The notes under the pieces are model-generated. The model saw only the letters and a program-made list of their open reading frames with translations. It searched no databases and was not told where the DNA came from. The position numbers were made by a program, and so were the translations under genes. A DNA stretch of 64,000 nucleotides from Streptomyces sp. MST-110588 (GTDB lineage Bacteria > Actinomycetota > Actinomycetes > Streptomycetales > Streptomycetaceae), in contig NZ_CP074380.1 of NCBI RefSeq assembly GCF_022695595.1, positions 5,134,001 through 5,198,000 of the forward strand. The letters run 5' to 3'. Shown here piece after piece: positions 1-9,218 of the stretch (positions are counted from its first letter, which is position 1; every line of letters begins with the position of its first letter).

Positions 1-272
1 TCTTCCCGCTGGTCTTCCCCGGGCTCGTGGCGACCAGCGTCTTCTCCTTCATCTCCACCTGGAACGACTTCCTGTTCGCCAAGTCCTTCATCATCAGCGC
101 GACGGAGAACTCCACCCTCCCGATGGCCCTGCTCGTGTTCTTCAAACCGGACGAGAACGACTGGGGCGGGATCATGGCGGCGTCGACGGTGATGACCGTA
201 CCCGTGCTGGTCTTCTTCGTCCTCGCACAGCGCCGGCTCGTCTCGGGACTGGGCGGAGCGGTGAAGGACTGA
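1..272 (+). CDS. Carbohydrate ABC transporter permease, C-terminal fragment
   Basis: The window opens inside this gene; the reading frame is open from base 3 to the stop at 270-272. The visible part is the last membrane segments of a MalG/DasC-type inner-membrane permease. It contains FISTWNDFLFA, which is typical of the last loop and helix of sugar permeases, then a hydrophobic stretch around TVMTVPVLVFFVLAQRR and the closing GLGGAVKD. The protein would form the membrane channel of a binding-protein-dependent sugar importer with partners upstream of the window. A GH20 hexosaminidase follows at once, which matches the dasABC-dasD order for chitooligosaccharide uptake in streptomycetes. The DasC identity is inferred from this order and not proven by the fragment. 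Confidence 0.85.
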   Translation, partial: FPLVFPGLVATSVFSFISTWNDFLFAKSFIISATENSTLPMALLVFFKPDENDWGGIMAASTVMTVPVLVFFVLAQRRLVSGLGGAVKD

Positions 273-344
273 CACCACCATGACCGATGGACGGCACCGA
301 TGGGCGCCGATGGCGCCGATGGTTTCGACGACAAGGACACACGC

Positions 345-2099
345 ATGACCGACAGGACGGAAACCAAGGCGGACCAGGGCGGCGGCGCGGAAGCGGAAGC
401 GGTCACCGACCTCGTCCCCGCACCGCGCCAGGCCCGCCGCACCCGGCCCGCGACCGGTGAGCCCTGCGTCCTGGACGAGCGGACCGTACTGGACGCGGGC
501 CCCGGCACCGAACGCGTCGCGCGCTGGCTGCGCTCGGCCGTCGGCGCGGCCACCGGCCTCCCGCTGGCACCCGCGCCCGCGCCCGGCGCCACCAACTGGA
601 CCGGGGACCACGCCTCGCCCCAGGACCGAGGGAACCGCGTCCTGCTCCGGCTGTCCCCGGACACGGAAAGACAGCTCGGCCCCGAGGGCTACTCCCTCGA
701 AATCGGCGGTCCGGAAGCGGGGCCGTGTGTCGTCATCGACGGCGGTGACGAGGCAGGGCTGTTCTGGGGCGCCCAGACCCTGCGTCAACTGCTCGGCCCG
801 GACGCCTTCCGCAGGGCACCGGTCGACCCGGACCGGCGGCAGTGGCCGCTGCCCGCCGTGTCCGTACGGGACGCGCCCCGCTTCTCCTGGCGCGGCATGC
901 TGCTCGACGTGGCCCGGCACTTCATGCCCAAGGACGGCGTGCTGCGCTGGATCGACCTGCTCGCCGCGCACAAGCTGAACGTGCTCCACCTCCATCTCAC
1001 CGACGACCAGGGGTGGCGCGTGGAGATCAAGCGCTACCCCAGGCTCACGGAGACCGGGGCCTGGCGCAGGCGGACCAAGGTCGGGCACCGCGCCTCACCC
1101 CTGTGGGACGAACGCCCGCACGGCGGCTACTACACCCAGGACGACCTCCGCGAGATCGTCGCCTACGCCGCCGAGCGGCATATCACCGTCGTCCCGGAGA
1201 TCGACGTCCCCGGGCACTCGCAGGCCGCCATCGCCGCATACCCGGAGCTCGGCAACACCGATGTCATCGACACCAACTCCCTCGAAGTCTGGGACACCTG
1301 GGGCGTCAATCAGAACGTACTCGCCCCCACTGACAACACCCTCCGCTTCTACGAACACGTCCTGGAAGAGGTGCTGGCCCTCTTCCCCTCCCGCTTCGTC
1401 CACATCGGCGGCGACGAGTGCCCCAAGGACCAGTGGCGGGCCTCGCCCACCGCCCAGGCGCGCATCAAGGAACTGGGCCTGGCGGACGAGGACGGGCTCC
1501 AGAGCTGGTTCATCCGGCACTTCGACCGCTGGCTCGCCGCGCGCGGCCGACGGCTCATCGGCTGGGATGAGATCCTCGAAGGGGGCCTGGCCGAGGGCGC
1601 CGCGGTCTCCTCCTGGCGCGGCTACGCGGGCGGCCTCGCCGCCGCCCGGGCCGGCCACGACGTCGTCATGTGCCCCGAACAGCAGGTGTACTTCGACCAC
1701 CGCCAGGACGGCGGCCCCGACGAACCCGTACCGATCGGCTACGTACGGACCCTGGAGGACGTCCACCGCTTCGAGCCGGTCCCGCCGGAACTGACGGACG
1801 AGCAGGCCGCACACATCCTGGGCACCCAGGCCAACCTCTGGACCGAGGTCCTGGACAGCCCCTCGCGGGTGGACTACCAGGCGTTCCCGCGGCTGGCGGC
1901 CTTCGCCGAGGTCGCCTGGTCGGCGCTGCCGGAGCCGGCCGCCCGCGACCACGCGGACTTCCTGCGGCGAATGACCGTCCACTATGCGCGCCTTGACGCC
2001 CTCGGGGTCGACTACCGCCCGCCCGGCGGCCCGCGGCCGTGGCAGCGGCGGCCCGGCGTGCTCGGACGCCCGATCGAGGGGTCGCCCCCAAACGTGTGA
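345..2099 (+). CDS. GH20 beta-N-acetylhexosaminidase
   Basis: The protein is a family 20 glycoside hydrolase that removes terminal GlcNAc or GalNAc from chitooligosaccharides by substrate-assisted catalysis. An N-terminal GH20b-like alpha/beta domain (residues about 40-170) is followed by the TIM barrel, which begins near APRFSWRGMLLDVARHFMP. The catalytic pair is visible as HIGGDECPK, with Asp357 and Glu358. FHGWDE-type barrel motifs (IGWDEILEGG) and an aromatic NLWTE motif follow. No signal peptide or lipobox is seen, so it probably acts in the cytoplasm on imported sugars. The ATG at 345 is chosen because AAGGA lies 7 bases upstream; in-frame ATGs at 300 and earlier lie in a GATGG-rich stretch without a ribosome site. 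It follows the sugar permease by about 70 bases and is likely co-transcribed with it. Confidence 0.93.
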   Translation: MTDRTETKADQGGGAEAEAVTDLVPAPRQARRTRPATGEPCVLDERTVLDAGPGTERVARWLRSAVGAATGLPLAPAPAPGATNWTGDHASPQDRGNRVLLRLSPDTERQLGPEGYSLEIGGPEAGPCVVIDGGDEAGLFWGAQTLRQLLGPDAFRRAPVDPDRRQWPLPAVSVRDAPRFSWRGMLLDVARHFMPKDGVLRWIDLLAAHKLNVLHLHLTDDQGWRVEIKRYPRLTETGAWRRRTKVGHRASPLWDERPHGGYYTQDDLREIVAYAAERHITVVPEIDVPGHSQAAIAAYPELGNTDVIDTNSLEVWDTWGVNQNVLAPTDNTLRFYEHVLEEVLALFPSRFVHIGGDECPKDQWRASPTAQARIKELGLADEDGLQSWFIRHFDRWLAARGRRLIGWDEILEGGLAEGAAVSSWRGYAGGLAAARAGHDVVMCPEQQVYFDHRQDGGPDEPVPIGYVRTLEDVHRFEPVPPELTDEQAAHILGTQANLWTEVLDSPSRVDYQAFPRLAAFAEVAWSALPEPAARDHADFLRRMTVHYARLDALGVDYRPPGGPRPWQRRPGVLGRPIEGSPPNV

Positions 2100-2692
2100 G
2101 CCGGAGCGGAAGGGACGCGTCCGGTGGGCAGATCCCTGGGACCGTGGTGCCCCCACACTGCCGCCGCCGGGCAATCACGGCATGCCGGATGTATCAGTTC
2201 ATTCCGGCAGATGCGACACGTGGTGCAAGCGCGATGGCGGAGGCAGGAGTTACCGGCGGGATGTGGCGTGTGGTCTGTTACGTGAGGTATGCGCGATACG
2301 CGGACTGTGCCACGGGCTGCGCCAGGGACTGCGCCAAGGGCCGTGCCACGGACTGTGCAAGCTCCGTGCCCTACGCGGGGTACATGTGTGACATGCGAGA
2401 TGTGCTGTAGATGCGATACACGCACTATGTGCCGTAGGGGTGATAGTGGGGGTGACAGCGGGGGTGACGGCCACCCCGGGTACGCCCATGCGTCCGCGGT
2501 CCTTCATGAGGACCGGCGGGCGGGCCCGCGGGCGGGCCGCCGGACGAAGGGGTGCAGCGGGGACGGATCGCCCGTTCGCGCACCCTCGCGCCGCGGCCCT
2601 GGGATGATGTGCCAGAGTTGCCACGTCCGGGCCGTGAGCACGTACCGTACGGCGGAGCGGAACAGCCGGGACACCGGGGAAGGGGCAGCTCG
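2100..2692. other. Intergenic region between GH20 and molybdoenzyme genes
   Basis: No convincing gene is seen in these 593 bases. Frames on both strands lack coding-type third-position bias and family resemblance. The region is enriched in TGTG/GCGATAC-like short motifs and holds a 12-bp tandem repeat at 2302-2361. The promoter of the xanthine-dehydrogenase-type operon must lie here, but no clear -35/-10 pair was found. Confidence 0.5.
2302..2361. repeat. 12-bp tandem repeat, five copies
   Basis: Five consecutive imperfect 12-mers with consensus GGRCTGYGCCAV occupy 2302-2313, 2314-2325, 2326-2337, 2338-2349 and 2350-2361. They lie in the non-coding stretch after the hexosaminidase gene. No function is evident; a slippage-generated minisatellite is the simplest reading. 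Confidence 0.75.
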
Positions 2693-3607
2693 TTGACCAC
2701 GCACGCACCGCAGGCGTCGCAGACGGTGACGTTGCCGGCCTCGCTGGACGAGGCGGTGGCGGCACTCGGCGCCATGCCCGCCGCCGTGCCCGTCGCGGGC
2801 GGCACCGACCTGATGGCCGCCGTCAATGCAGGGCTGCTCAGACCCGCGGCCCTGGTGGGCCTGGGCCGGATCAGCGAGATCCGCGGCTGGCAGTACCAGG
2901 ACGGCCATGCCCTGCTCGGCGCGGGGCTGACCCTCGCCCGTATGGGACGCCCCGACTTCGCCGCGCTCATCCCGGCCCTGGCCGCCGCCGCCCGCGCGGC
3001 CGGCCCCCCACAGGTCCGCAACGCCGGCACGCTCGGCGGCAACATCGTCACCTCCGCGCCCACCGGTGACACCCTGCCCGTGCTCGCCGCCCTCGAAGCG
3101 ACCCTGATCATCGCCGGGCCGCACGGCGCCCGCCGCGAGATCCCGGTCAGCCACCTGCTCGCCGGGCGCGAGATGCTGCGCCCCGGTGAGCTGCTCGGCT
3201 TCGTACGGGTGCCGCTGCTGCACGCCCCGCAGACCTTCCTGAAGGCCACCGGCCGTACGGGCCCCGGGCGGGCGACCGCCTCGGTGGCCCTGGTCCTGGA
3301 CCCGGCGCGGCGCGGGGTGCGCTGCGCGGTCGGCGCGGTGGCCACGGTGCCGCTGAGGCCGCTGGAGGCCGAGCAGTGGGTGGCCTCGATCATCGACTGG
3401 GACGGCGAACGGGCCCTGGTCCCCGAGGCGCTGACGGCCTTCGGCGAGTACGTCGCCGCCGCCTGCATCCCGGACCCGATGCCCCGGCCCGGGTCCCCGG
3501 AGGGCACGGACGGCGGCGCACCGCAGGCCCTGCCGCCCGCCGCCCTGCATCTTCGTCGTACGGTGGCAGCCCTGGCCCGCCGAGCACTTGGGAGGGCGCT
3601 CTCGTGA
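2693..3607 (+). CDS. Xanthine-dehydrogenase-type FAD-binding subunit
   Basis: This is the medium, FAD-binding subunit of a molybdenum hydroxylase (CO dehydrogenase/xanthine dehydrogenase family). It passes electrons from the Fe-S subunit to NAD+ or another acceptor. The FAD-binding motif is seen as VPVAGGTDLMAAVNAGLL near the N-terminus and as the downstream motif NAGTLGGNIVTSAPTGD; a CODH-type C-terminal domain follows. At about 304 residues it has the normal family length. The TTG start at 2693 is preferred because GGGAAGGGG lies just upstream and the protein then begins MTTHAPQASQTVTLPASL, a usual family beginning. It overlaps the next gene (GTG at 3604) by 4 bases, so translation is coupled. 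Substrate specificity cannot be read from this subunit. Confidence 0.9.
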   Translation: MTTHAPQASQTVTLPASLDEAVAALGAMPAAVPVAGGTDLMAAVNAGLLRPAALVGLGRISEIRGWQYQDGHALLGAGLTLARMGRPDFAALIPALAAAARAAGPPQVRNAGTLGGNIVTSAPTGDTLPVLAALEATLIIAGPHGARREIPVSHLLAGREMLRPGELLGFVRVPLLHAPQTFLKATGRTGPGRATASVALVLDPARRGVRCAVGAVATVPLRPLEAEQWVASIIDWDGERALVPEALTAFGEYVAAACIPDPMPRPGSPEGTDGGAPQALPPAALHLRRTVAALARRALGRALS

Positions 3608-6317
3608 GCGACGCACCGGACCAGCAGCCGCAGCAGCCCCAGCAGCCGCATCCGCACCCGCAGCAGCGGTGGGAGCCGCTGCCGCCGGGCGGGGAGTACG
3701 AATCGGAGGCCACGGCCTTCGTGCAGCTCCCGGAAGGCTTCACCACGGGCTACCCCGGCGCGTACGGCGCCGGGGCGTACCCGGGTGCTCAGGGCGCGAC
3801 GGACACCGGGGGCGGAACGGGCACTTCGGGCGATTGGGGTGCGTACGGCGAGGACCCGCTCGCCGCACCCGGCCACGGCTACACCCCGCCGTCCTCCTTC
3901 GCCCCGCCCACTCCAGCCGCGAGCGCCGACCCCGGGGGGACCGGCCAGTGGACGATGCCGTTCGCGGACGCGGTCCCCGGCGCGGTTCACGGTGTGGTTC
4001 ATGGCGCGCTCCCCGGCGCAGTTCATGGCGCGGTCCCTGGTGCGCCGATGGGTGGCGCGACGGCCGCCACGGCGGACGAGGGTGCTTCGCCGCAGGCCCC
4101 GGGCGCTGCGCAGCCGGGGTCGGAGCCGGGGTCCGGTTCCGCCGTGTCCTCACCGCCCTCCCCGTCGGCGCCGCAGGTGCCGCCCGGCGGTCACGGCGGC
4201 ACCGGGATGCAGGTGGACTGGCCGGTCGCGGGCGGTACGGCGGCCGGCAGCGGGACGACCGGTCACTGGACGATCCCCACGGTCGCGGACGAGAGCCTGG
4301 AGGAGTCCGGCGAGTACCTGGTCGACCGGAACGGTACGGACGCGGGCACCGGGTACGCGGGTGCGTACGGCGCCGGTGCCGCGTACGGGGCGTACGGCGC
4401 CTCGGACGTGCACGGTGCTCCGGACGTACAGGGTGCTTCGGATCCGCACGGTGTGCCGGACGTGCACGGCGTGCCGGACGCACACGGTGTGCCGGGCGTG
4501 CACGACACCAACGGCGGCGCCGCGACCGGTCACTGGGACTTCGGCGCGGTCACGGCGGACGGCGCCACGGCCCGTACGGGGAACGGGGGGGAGCACGCGG
4601 CGCCCGAGTACCAGGGGCACGAGTACCCGGCTCAGGAGTACCCGGGCGCGGGCCGTACGAACGCGGCATACGCGGACGAAAGCGCCGGCTATCAAACGCA
4701 CGCCGGCCATGAGGGCCTCAGCGTTCGCGAGAGCCACGGCGGGCACGCGGGCACGGCGTACGGGGACAGCCTCGGGGACGGCGTTCCCCTGGCCTCCGCC
4801 GGGCAGTCCGCCGACGAGCTGTCCGCCGCGTCCGCCTCTGCCGCCGAACCGTCCGCGGGCGACCCGTCCGGCGCCGGCCCGTTGGCGGCCGGACCCGCCC
4901 CGGCCTCGACCGGCCACTGGTCGCTGCCGGCCGACGCACTGGCCCAGTGGCCGCCCGCCGCCCCGTCCGCACCCGAGCCGGGGCCGGAGCTGGAGCGGGA
5001 ATCAGAGGGCGCGCATGCCCTCGGGGCCACCGGTACCCCCGGTGCTGCCGGGGACGCCGCCGCGCCCGCCGTCGGGACGGGCCAGTGGTCGATCCCCGTC
5101 GCCGACGCGGAACAGCCGGACACCTCCGGCACGTTCGCCGTCGCCGTCGAGCCGGAGACCGCCGCCAAGGCCCCGGACGCCGGCGAACCTTCCGACGAAT
5201 CGGCCACCGCCCAGGCCCCGGCTGCGGAGGAGGCCCCCGAGCCCTCCGCCGCATCGGAAGCCCCAAAGGCCGCAGAAGCCACGGAAGTCACGGAAGCTAC
5301 AGAAGCCACAGAAGCGGCACCGAAGGCAGCGGAACCGTCCGAGCCGGCGGAACCGTCGGAACTGCCCGAGCCGGCGAAGCGTACGGAAGCAGCGGAACCG
5401 GCAGCAGCCGACCAAACGGCAAAAGCCGGCCAAGCGCCCGAAACCGTCGACCGGGCCCCCGGCGCCGAGTCCGCCCCCGAGCCCACCCCCGCCGCGGACC
5501 CGGCTCCGGACGCCCCCCGGCGCCCCCCGCCGACCAGGCACCCGCCACCCACGACCCCGACCCCGGGGCCCACCACCCCGACCCCCAGGCCCACGAACCG
5601 GACCCCCACACCGAACACCCCCACACCTCCTACGTCCTGCGCGTCAACGGCGCCGACCGCCCCGTCACCGACGCCTGGATCGGCGAGTCCCTCCTGTACG
5701 TGCTGCGCGAGCGGCTCGGCCTCGCCGGGGCCAAGGACGGCTGCTCGCAGGGTGAGTGCGGGGCCTGTTCCGTACAGGTCGACGGCCGGCTGGTGGCGTC
5801 CTGCCTGGTGCCCGCCGCGACCGCCGCGGGCAGCGAGGTCCGTACGGTCGAGGGCCTGGCCCAGGACGGCGCGCCGTCCGACGTCCAGTGCGCGCTGGCC
5901 GCGTCCGGGGCCGTGCAGTGCGGTTTCTGCGTACCCGGCATGGCGATGACCGTCCACGACCTGCTGGAGGGCAATCACGCCCCCACCGAGCTGGAGACCC
6001 GGCAGGCGCTGTGCGGCAACCTCTGCCGCTGCTCCGGCTACCGCGGTGTGCTCGACGCGGTCAAGGAGGTCGTCCAGACCCGTCAGGAGGCCGCCGAGGC
6101 CGCGGTTGAAGCGGCGCAGGCGGCCGAGGCGGCGGAGGCAACCGAGGCGGAAGCCGCCGGTGCCTTCGGCGCGGGCGAGCCACCGGACACCGCCCGCATC
6201 CCGCACCAGGCGGGCCCCGCCGACCTCCAGGGCAACCACCACCCTCACGGCCACCACCCGCACGCCCCCCACCACCAGGGCCCGGGCGCCGACCCGCAGA
6301 CGGGAGGCTCCGCATGA
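3604..6317 (+). CDS. 2Fe-2S subunit of molybdenum hydroxylase with giant disordered N-terminus; frame broken once
   Basis: The protein carries the two 2Fe-2S clusters that pass electrons from the Mo centre to FAD. The functional domain is at the C-terminus: plant-type cluster CSQGECGACSVQ with a further Cys, then the second cluster CGFCVPGM plus CRC. Before it lies about 650 residues of Pro/Gly/Ala/Glu-rich low-complexity sequence. Five copies of TG(H/Q)W-x-(I/M/L/F) occur in it, with Trp at residues 116, 222, 311, 439 and 495. The N-terminal part is in the frame of the GTG at 3604, but the Fe-S domain is one frame off. The switch must occur near two C6 runs at 5512-5527; one additional C would restore a single product of about 904 residues. 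This could be an assembly error, a real mutation or a programmed shift. A His/Pro-rich tail follows the Fe-S domain. The stop overlaps the next ATG (ATGA). Confidence 0.82.
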
Positions 6318-8635
6318 CCGGCACGACCGACGGCGCCGGTGCCGTCACCGCGACGCCCGCCGCGGGCACACAGGTCCCCGTCGAACCGCCGCCGCACGGT
6401 CTGGGCGTCTCCCTGCCGCCCGCCGACGCGCCGGCCAAGACGCAGGGCATCTTCCCCTACGCCGCGGACCTGTGGGCCGAGGGCCTGCTGTGGGCCGCGA
6501 TCCTGCGCTCACCGCACCCCCGCGCCCGCATCCTGTCCATCGACACCAAGCCCGCGGCCGAGATGCCCGGGGTACGGGTCGTGGTCACCCATCAGGACGT
6601 GCCGGGGGACGCCGGGCACGGCCGGGGCACCCCCGACCGCCCGGTCTTCGCCAAGGACGAGGTGCGCCACCACGGCGAGCCGATCGCCGCGGTCGCCGCC
6701 GACCACCCCGACACGGCCCGGCTGGCCGCCGCCGCCATCGCCGTCGAGTACGAACTGCTGGACCCCGTCACCGACCCGCAGCTCGCCTTCGAGGCCGAGC
6801 CGCTGCACCCGGACGGCAACCTGATCCGGCACATCCCCCTGCACTTCGGCGAGCCCACCGCCACCGGCGACGTCATGGTCGAGGGCCTGTACCGCATCGG
6901 CCGCCAGGACCCGGCCCCCATCGGGGCCGAGGCCGGACTCGCCGTGCCGCGGCCCGACGGCGGCGTGGAGATCTACACCGCCTCCACGGACCCGCACACC
7001 GACCGTGACCTGGCCGCCGCCTGCTTCGGGCTGGAGCCGGAGCGCGTCAAGGTCGTCGTCACCGGCGTCCCCGGCGCGATGGCCGACCGCGAGGACCCGG
7101 GCATCCAGCTCCCCCTGGGACTGCTGGCGCTGCGTACCGGCTGCCCCGTCAAGATCGTCGCCACCCGCGAGGAGTCCTTCCTCGGCCACGCCCACCGCCA
7201 CCCCACCCTGCTGCGCTACCGCCACCACGCGGACAGCGAGGGCAAACTCGTCAAGGTCGAGGCGCAGATCCTGATGGACGCCGGCGCCTACGCGGACACC
7301 TCCGCCGACGCGCTGGCCGCCGCCGTCTCCTTCGCCTGCGGCCCGTACGTCGTCCCGCACGCCTTCATCGAGGGCTGGGCGGTCCGTACGAACAACCCGC
7401 CGTCCGGACACGTACGCGGCGAGGGGGCCCTGCAGGTCTGCGCCGCCTACGAGGGCCAGATGGACAAGCTGGCGGCCGAGCTGGGCCTGGACCCGGCCGA
7501 GATCCGGCAGCGCAACGTCATGGCCACCGGTGACCTGCTGCCCACCGGCCAGACCGTCACCTGCCCGGCGCCGGTCGCCGAACTCCTGCGCGCCGTCAAG
7601 GAAGCGCCGCTGCCCGAACTCCCCAAGGACACCCCGGAGGAGGACTGGCTGCTGCCCGGCGGACCCGAGGGCGCCGGCGAGCCGTCCGCCGTCCGCCGTG
7701 GCGTCGGCTACGCGCTCGGCATGGTCCACATGCTCGGCGCGGAGGGTACGGACGAGGTCTCCACGGCCACCGTCAAGGTCAGCGGCTCGGTCGCCACCGT
7801 CATCTGCGCCGCCGTCGAGACCGGCTCCGGTTTCTCCACGCTGGCCCGCCAGATCGTCCAGGAGACCCTGGGCATCGACGAGGTCCATGTCGCGGGCGTC
7901 GACACCGACCAGCCGCCCGCGGGTCCGGCCTGCCACGGCCGCCACACCTGGGTCTCCGGCGGCGCCGTGGAGCGGGCCGCCAAGATGGTCCGTACGCAGC
8001 TCCTCCAGCCGCTGGCCCACAAGTTCGGCATGTCCACCGAACTCCTCCAGATCAACGACGGCAAGATCACTTCGTACGACGGGGTCCTGAGCACCACCGT
8101 CGCCGAGGCCCTGGACGGCAAGGAACTGTGGGCCACCGCCCAGTGCCGCCCGCACCCCACCGAACCCCTGGACGAGGCCGGCCAGGGCGACGCCTTCGTG
8201 GGCCTGGCCTTCTGCGCCATCCGCTGCGTCGCCGACGTCGACATCGAACTGGGCACCATCCGTGTGGTGGACATGACGGTGGCGCAGGACGTCGGCCGCG
8301 TCCTGAACCCCCGCCAGCTCCGCGCCCGTATCGAAGCCGGCGTCACCCAGGGCCTGGGCGCGGCCCTGATGGAGAACCTGCGCACCACCCGCGGCCAGGT
8401 CCGCCACCCCGACCTCACCGGCTACCCCCTGCCCACCGCCTTGGACGCCCCCGACATCCGCATCGTCAAACTCGTCGAGGAACGCGACGTGGTGGCTCCC
8501 TTCGGCGCCAAACCCGCCGGCGCCGTCCCGGTCGTCACGGCCCCCGCGGCCGTCGCCTCCGCCGTCCGCGCCGCCACCGGCCGCCCCATCGGCCGCCTCC
8601 CCATCCGCCCCCAGGCGGCCGTGGCGCAGCACTGA
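6314..8635 (+). CDS. Molybdopterin-binding (large) subunit of xanthine-dehydrogenase-type enzyme
   Basis: This is the catalytic subunit that holds the Mo-pterin cofactor and hydroxylates a purine- or aldehyde-type substrate. The N-terminal hammerhead domain (KTQGIFPYAADLWAEGLLWAAILRSPHPRARI) leads into the Mo-binding domain. Visible elements are VTGVPGAMADREDPGIQ, GHVRGEGALQ (the Arg loop near the Mo site) and the C-terminal VAPFGAKPAGAVPVVTAPAAVASAVRAATG. The last motif normally holds the active-site Glu as GEP or GEG; here it reads FGAKPAG. With 773 residues it has full family length. It is the last gene of the operon and is followed by a terminator hairpin. The bases encoding residues 707-735 recur almost exactly at 18197-18283. 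Confidence 0.9.
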   Translation: MTGTTDGAGAVTATPAAGTQVPVEPPPHGLGVSLPPADAPAKTQGIFPYAADLWAEGLLWAAILRSPHPRARILSIDTKPAAEMPGVRVVVTHQDVPGDAGHGRGTPDRPVFAKDEVRHHGEPIAAVAADHPDTARLAAAAIAVEYELLDPVTDPQLAFEAEPLHPDGNLIRHIPLHFGEPTATGDVMVEGLYRIGRQDPAPIGAEAGLAVPRPDGGVEIYTASTDPHTDRDLAAACFGLEPERVKVVVTGVPGAMADREDPGIQLPLGLLALRTGCPVKIVATREESFLGHAHRHPTLLRYRHHADSEGKLVKVEAQILMDAGAYADTSADALAAAVSFACGPYVVPHAFIEGWAVRTNNPPSGHVRGEGALQVCAAYEGQMDKLAAELGLDPAEIRQRNVMATGDLLPTGQTVTCPAPVAELLRAVKEAPLPELPKDTPEEDWLLPGGPEGAGEPSAVRRGVGYALGMVHMLGAEGTDEVSTATVKVSGSVATVICAAVETGSGFSTLARQIVQETLGIDEVHVAGVDTDQPPAGPACHGRHTWVSGGAVERAAKMVRTQLLQPLAHKFGMSTELLQINDGKITSYDGVLSTTVAEALDGKELWATAQCRPHPTEPLDEAGQGDAFVGLAFCAIRCVADVDIELGTIRVVDMTVAQDVGRVLNPRQLRARIEAGVTQGLGAALMENLRTTRGQVRHPDLTGYPLPTALDAPDIRIVKLVEERDVVAPFGAKPAGAVPVVTAPAAVASAVRAATGRPIGRLPIRPQAAVAQH
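8432..8518 (+). repeat. Left copy of 87-bp direct repeat flanking the RiPP island
   Basis: The bases encoding PTALDAPDIRIVKLVEERDV and the following nine residues of the Mo subunit match 18197-18283 at 84 of 87 positions by eye; the differences are at the TTG/CTG, AAA/GAA and GCT/GCC codons. The two copies enclose 9.7 kb of RiPP genes. The match ends abruptly after the GCC of KPA. Confidence 0.9.
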
Positions 8636-8647
8636 CGGCCGTTTCCG

Positions 8648-8688
8648 GGCCCCGCGTGTACCAGGGCCGTCCCCGTACGCGCGGGGCC
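8648..8688 (+). terminator. Hairpin terminator after the molybdoenzyme operon
   Basis: GGCCCCGCGTGTAC at 8648-8661 pairs with GTACGCGCGGGGCC at 8675-8688: 14 pairs with one G-U, enclosing a 13-base loop. It lies 12 bases after the stop of the Mo subunit. No U-tract follows, as is usual for Streptomyces terminators. Confidence 0.75.
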
Positions 8689-9049
8689 AAGCGATCCGCG
8701 AAACGGACACCGCACCGCCCGGCCGGCCGTCAGGCGGAACGAGGGAATCCTGGTCGCTGGTCCGGTTCGCGGATGCAGTCGTGGAGCGCGCCCGGTTCGG
8801 TGAAGCAGTGGTGTCCCGGGCATGAACGGCGGTGCTCACCGCCCGCGCCGGATTGCGCCAGTTCTCTATATGTAAGCTGTGAATTGATGTAGCTGTCACG
8901 CATCTTCCGTGGCAGTCTTTTCGGCATGTGAAAATCGCGGCACCAGGCATGCGCTCATCAATTTCTCGGCGTGCAGTCATCGCTCACTTATGCAACCCGA
9001 AGAGCCGGCCGCGCCAATCTGAACGTACCGGCCAGTTTATTTATCTTTA

Positions 9050-9078
9050 TTGCGCATTGATCACTCGTCGGGTAGCGT
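9050..9078 (+). promoter_or_regulatory. Candidate housekeeping-type promoter for the RiPP island
   Basis: TTGCGC at 9050-9055 and TAGCGT at 9073-9078 are separated by 17 bases, fitting a HrdB-type promoter. The promoter sits in a conspicuously AT-rich stretch (about 8860-9180) that otherwise holds no convincing gene, and it faces the first gene of the island. Confidence 0.4.
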
Positions 9079-9218
9079 CCGGTGTCAAGTTCTTGCCTAC
9101 GGGAGCCAGATGGCGTTCGCCTGGGGCAGAGAATCGGAAGGGTATATTCCATTTTATGGTCCGGGCATTCATTCTCCGCTGAGAGGGCCGGCCTTGCGGT
9201 GTGGACAGGGGTGGAGTG

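Noticed and set aside
2425..4026. Minus-strand open frame of over 500 codons opposite the FAD subunit
   Set aside because: Arg/Ala/Pro/Ser-rich antisense shadow without motifs; the plus strand encodes a recognisable FAD subunit.
6509..8980. Long minus-strand open frame (over 800 codons) opposite the Mo subunit
   Set aside because: It mirrors the GC-rich third positions of the real gene, is Gly/Val/Asp-rich without any family motif, and the plus strand encodes a clear molybdoenzyme.
8730..9182. Two short ORFs on either strand in the AT-rich stretch before the RiPP genes
   Set aside because: No ribosome sites, no coding bias and no recognisable product; the region is better explained as promoter and boundary DNA.
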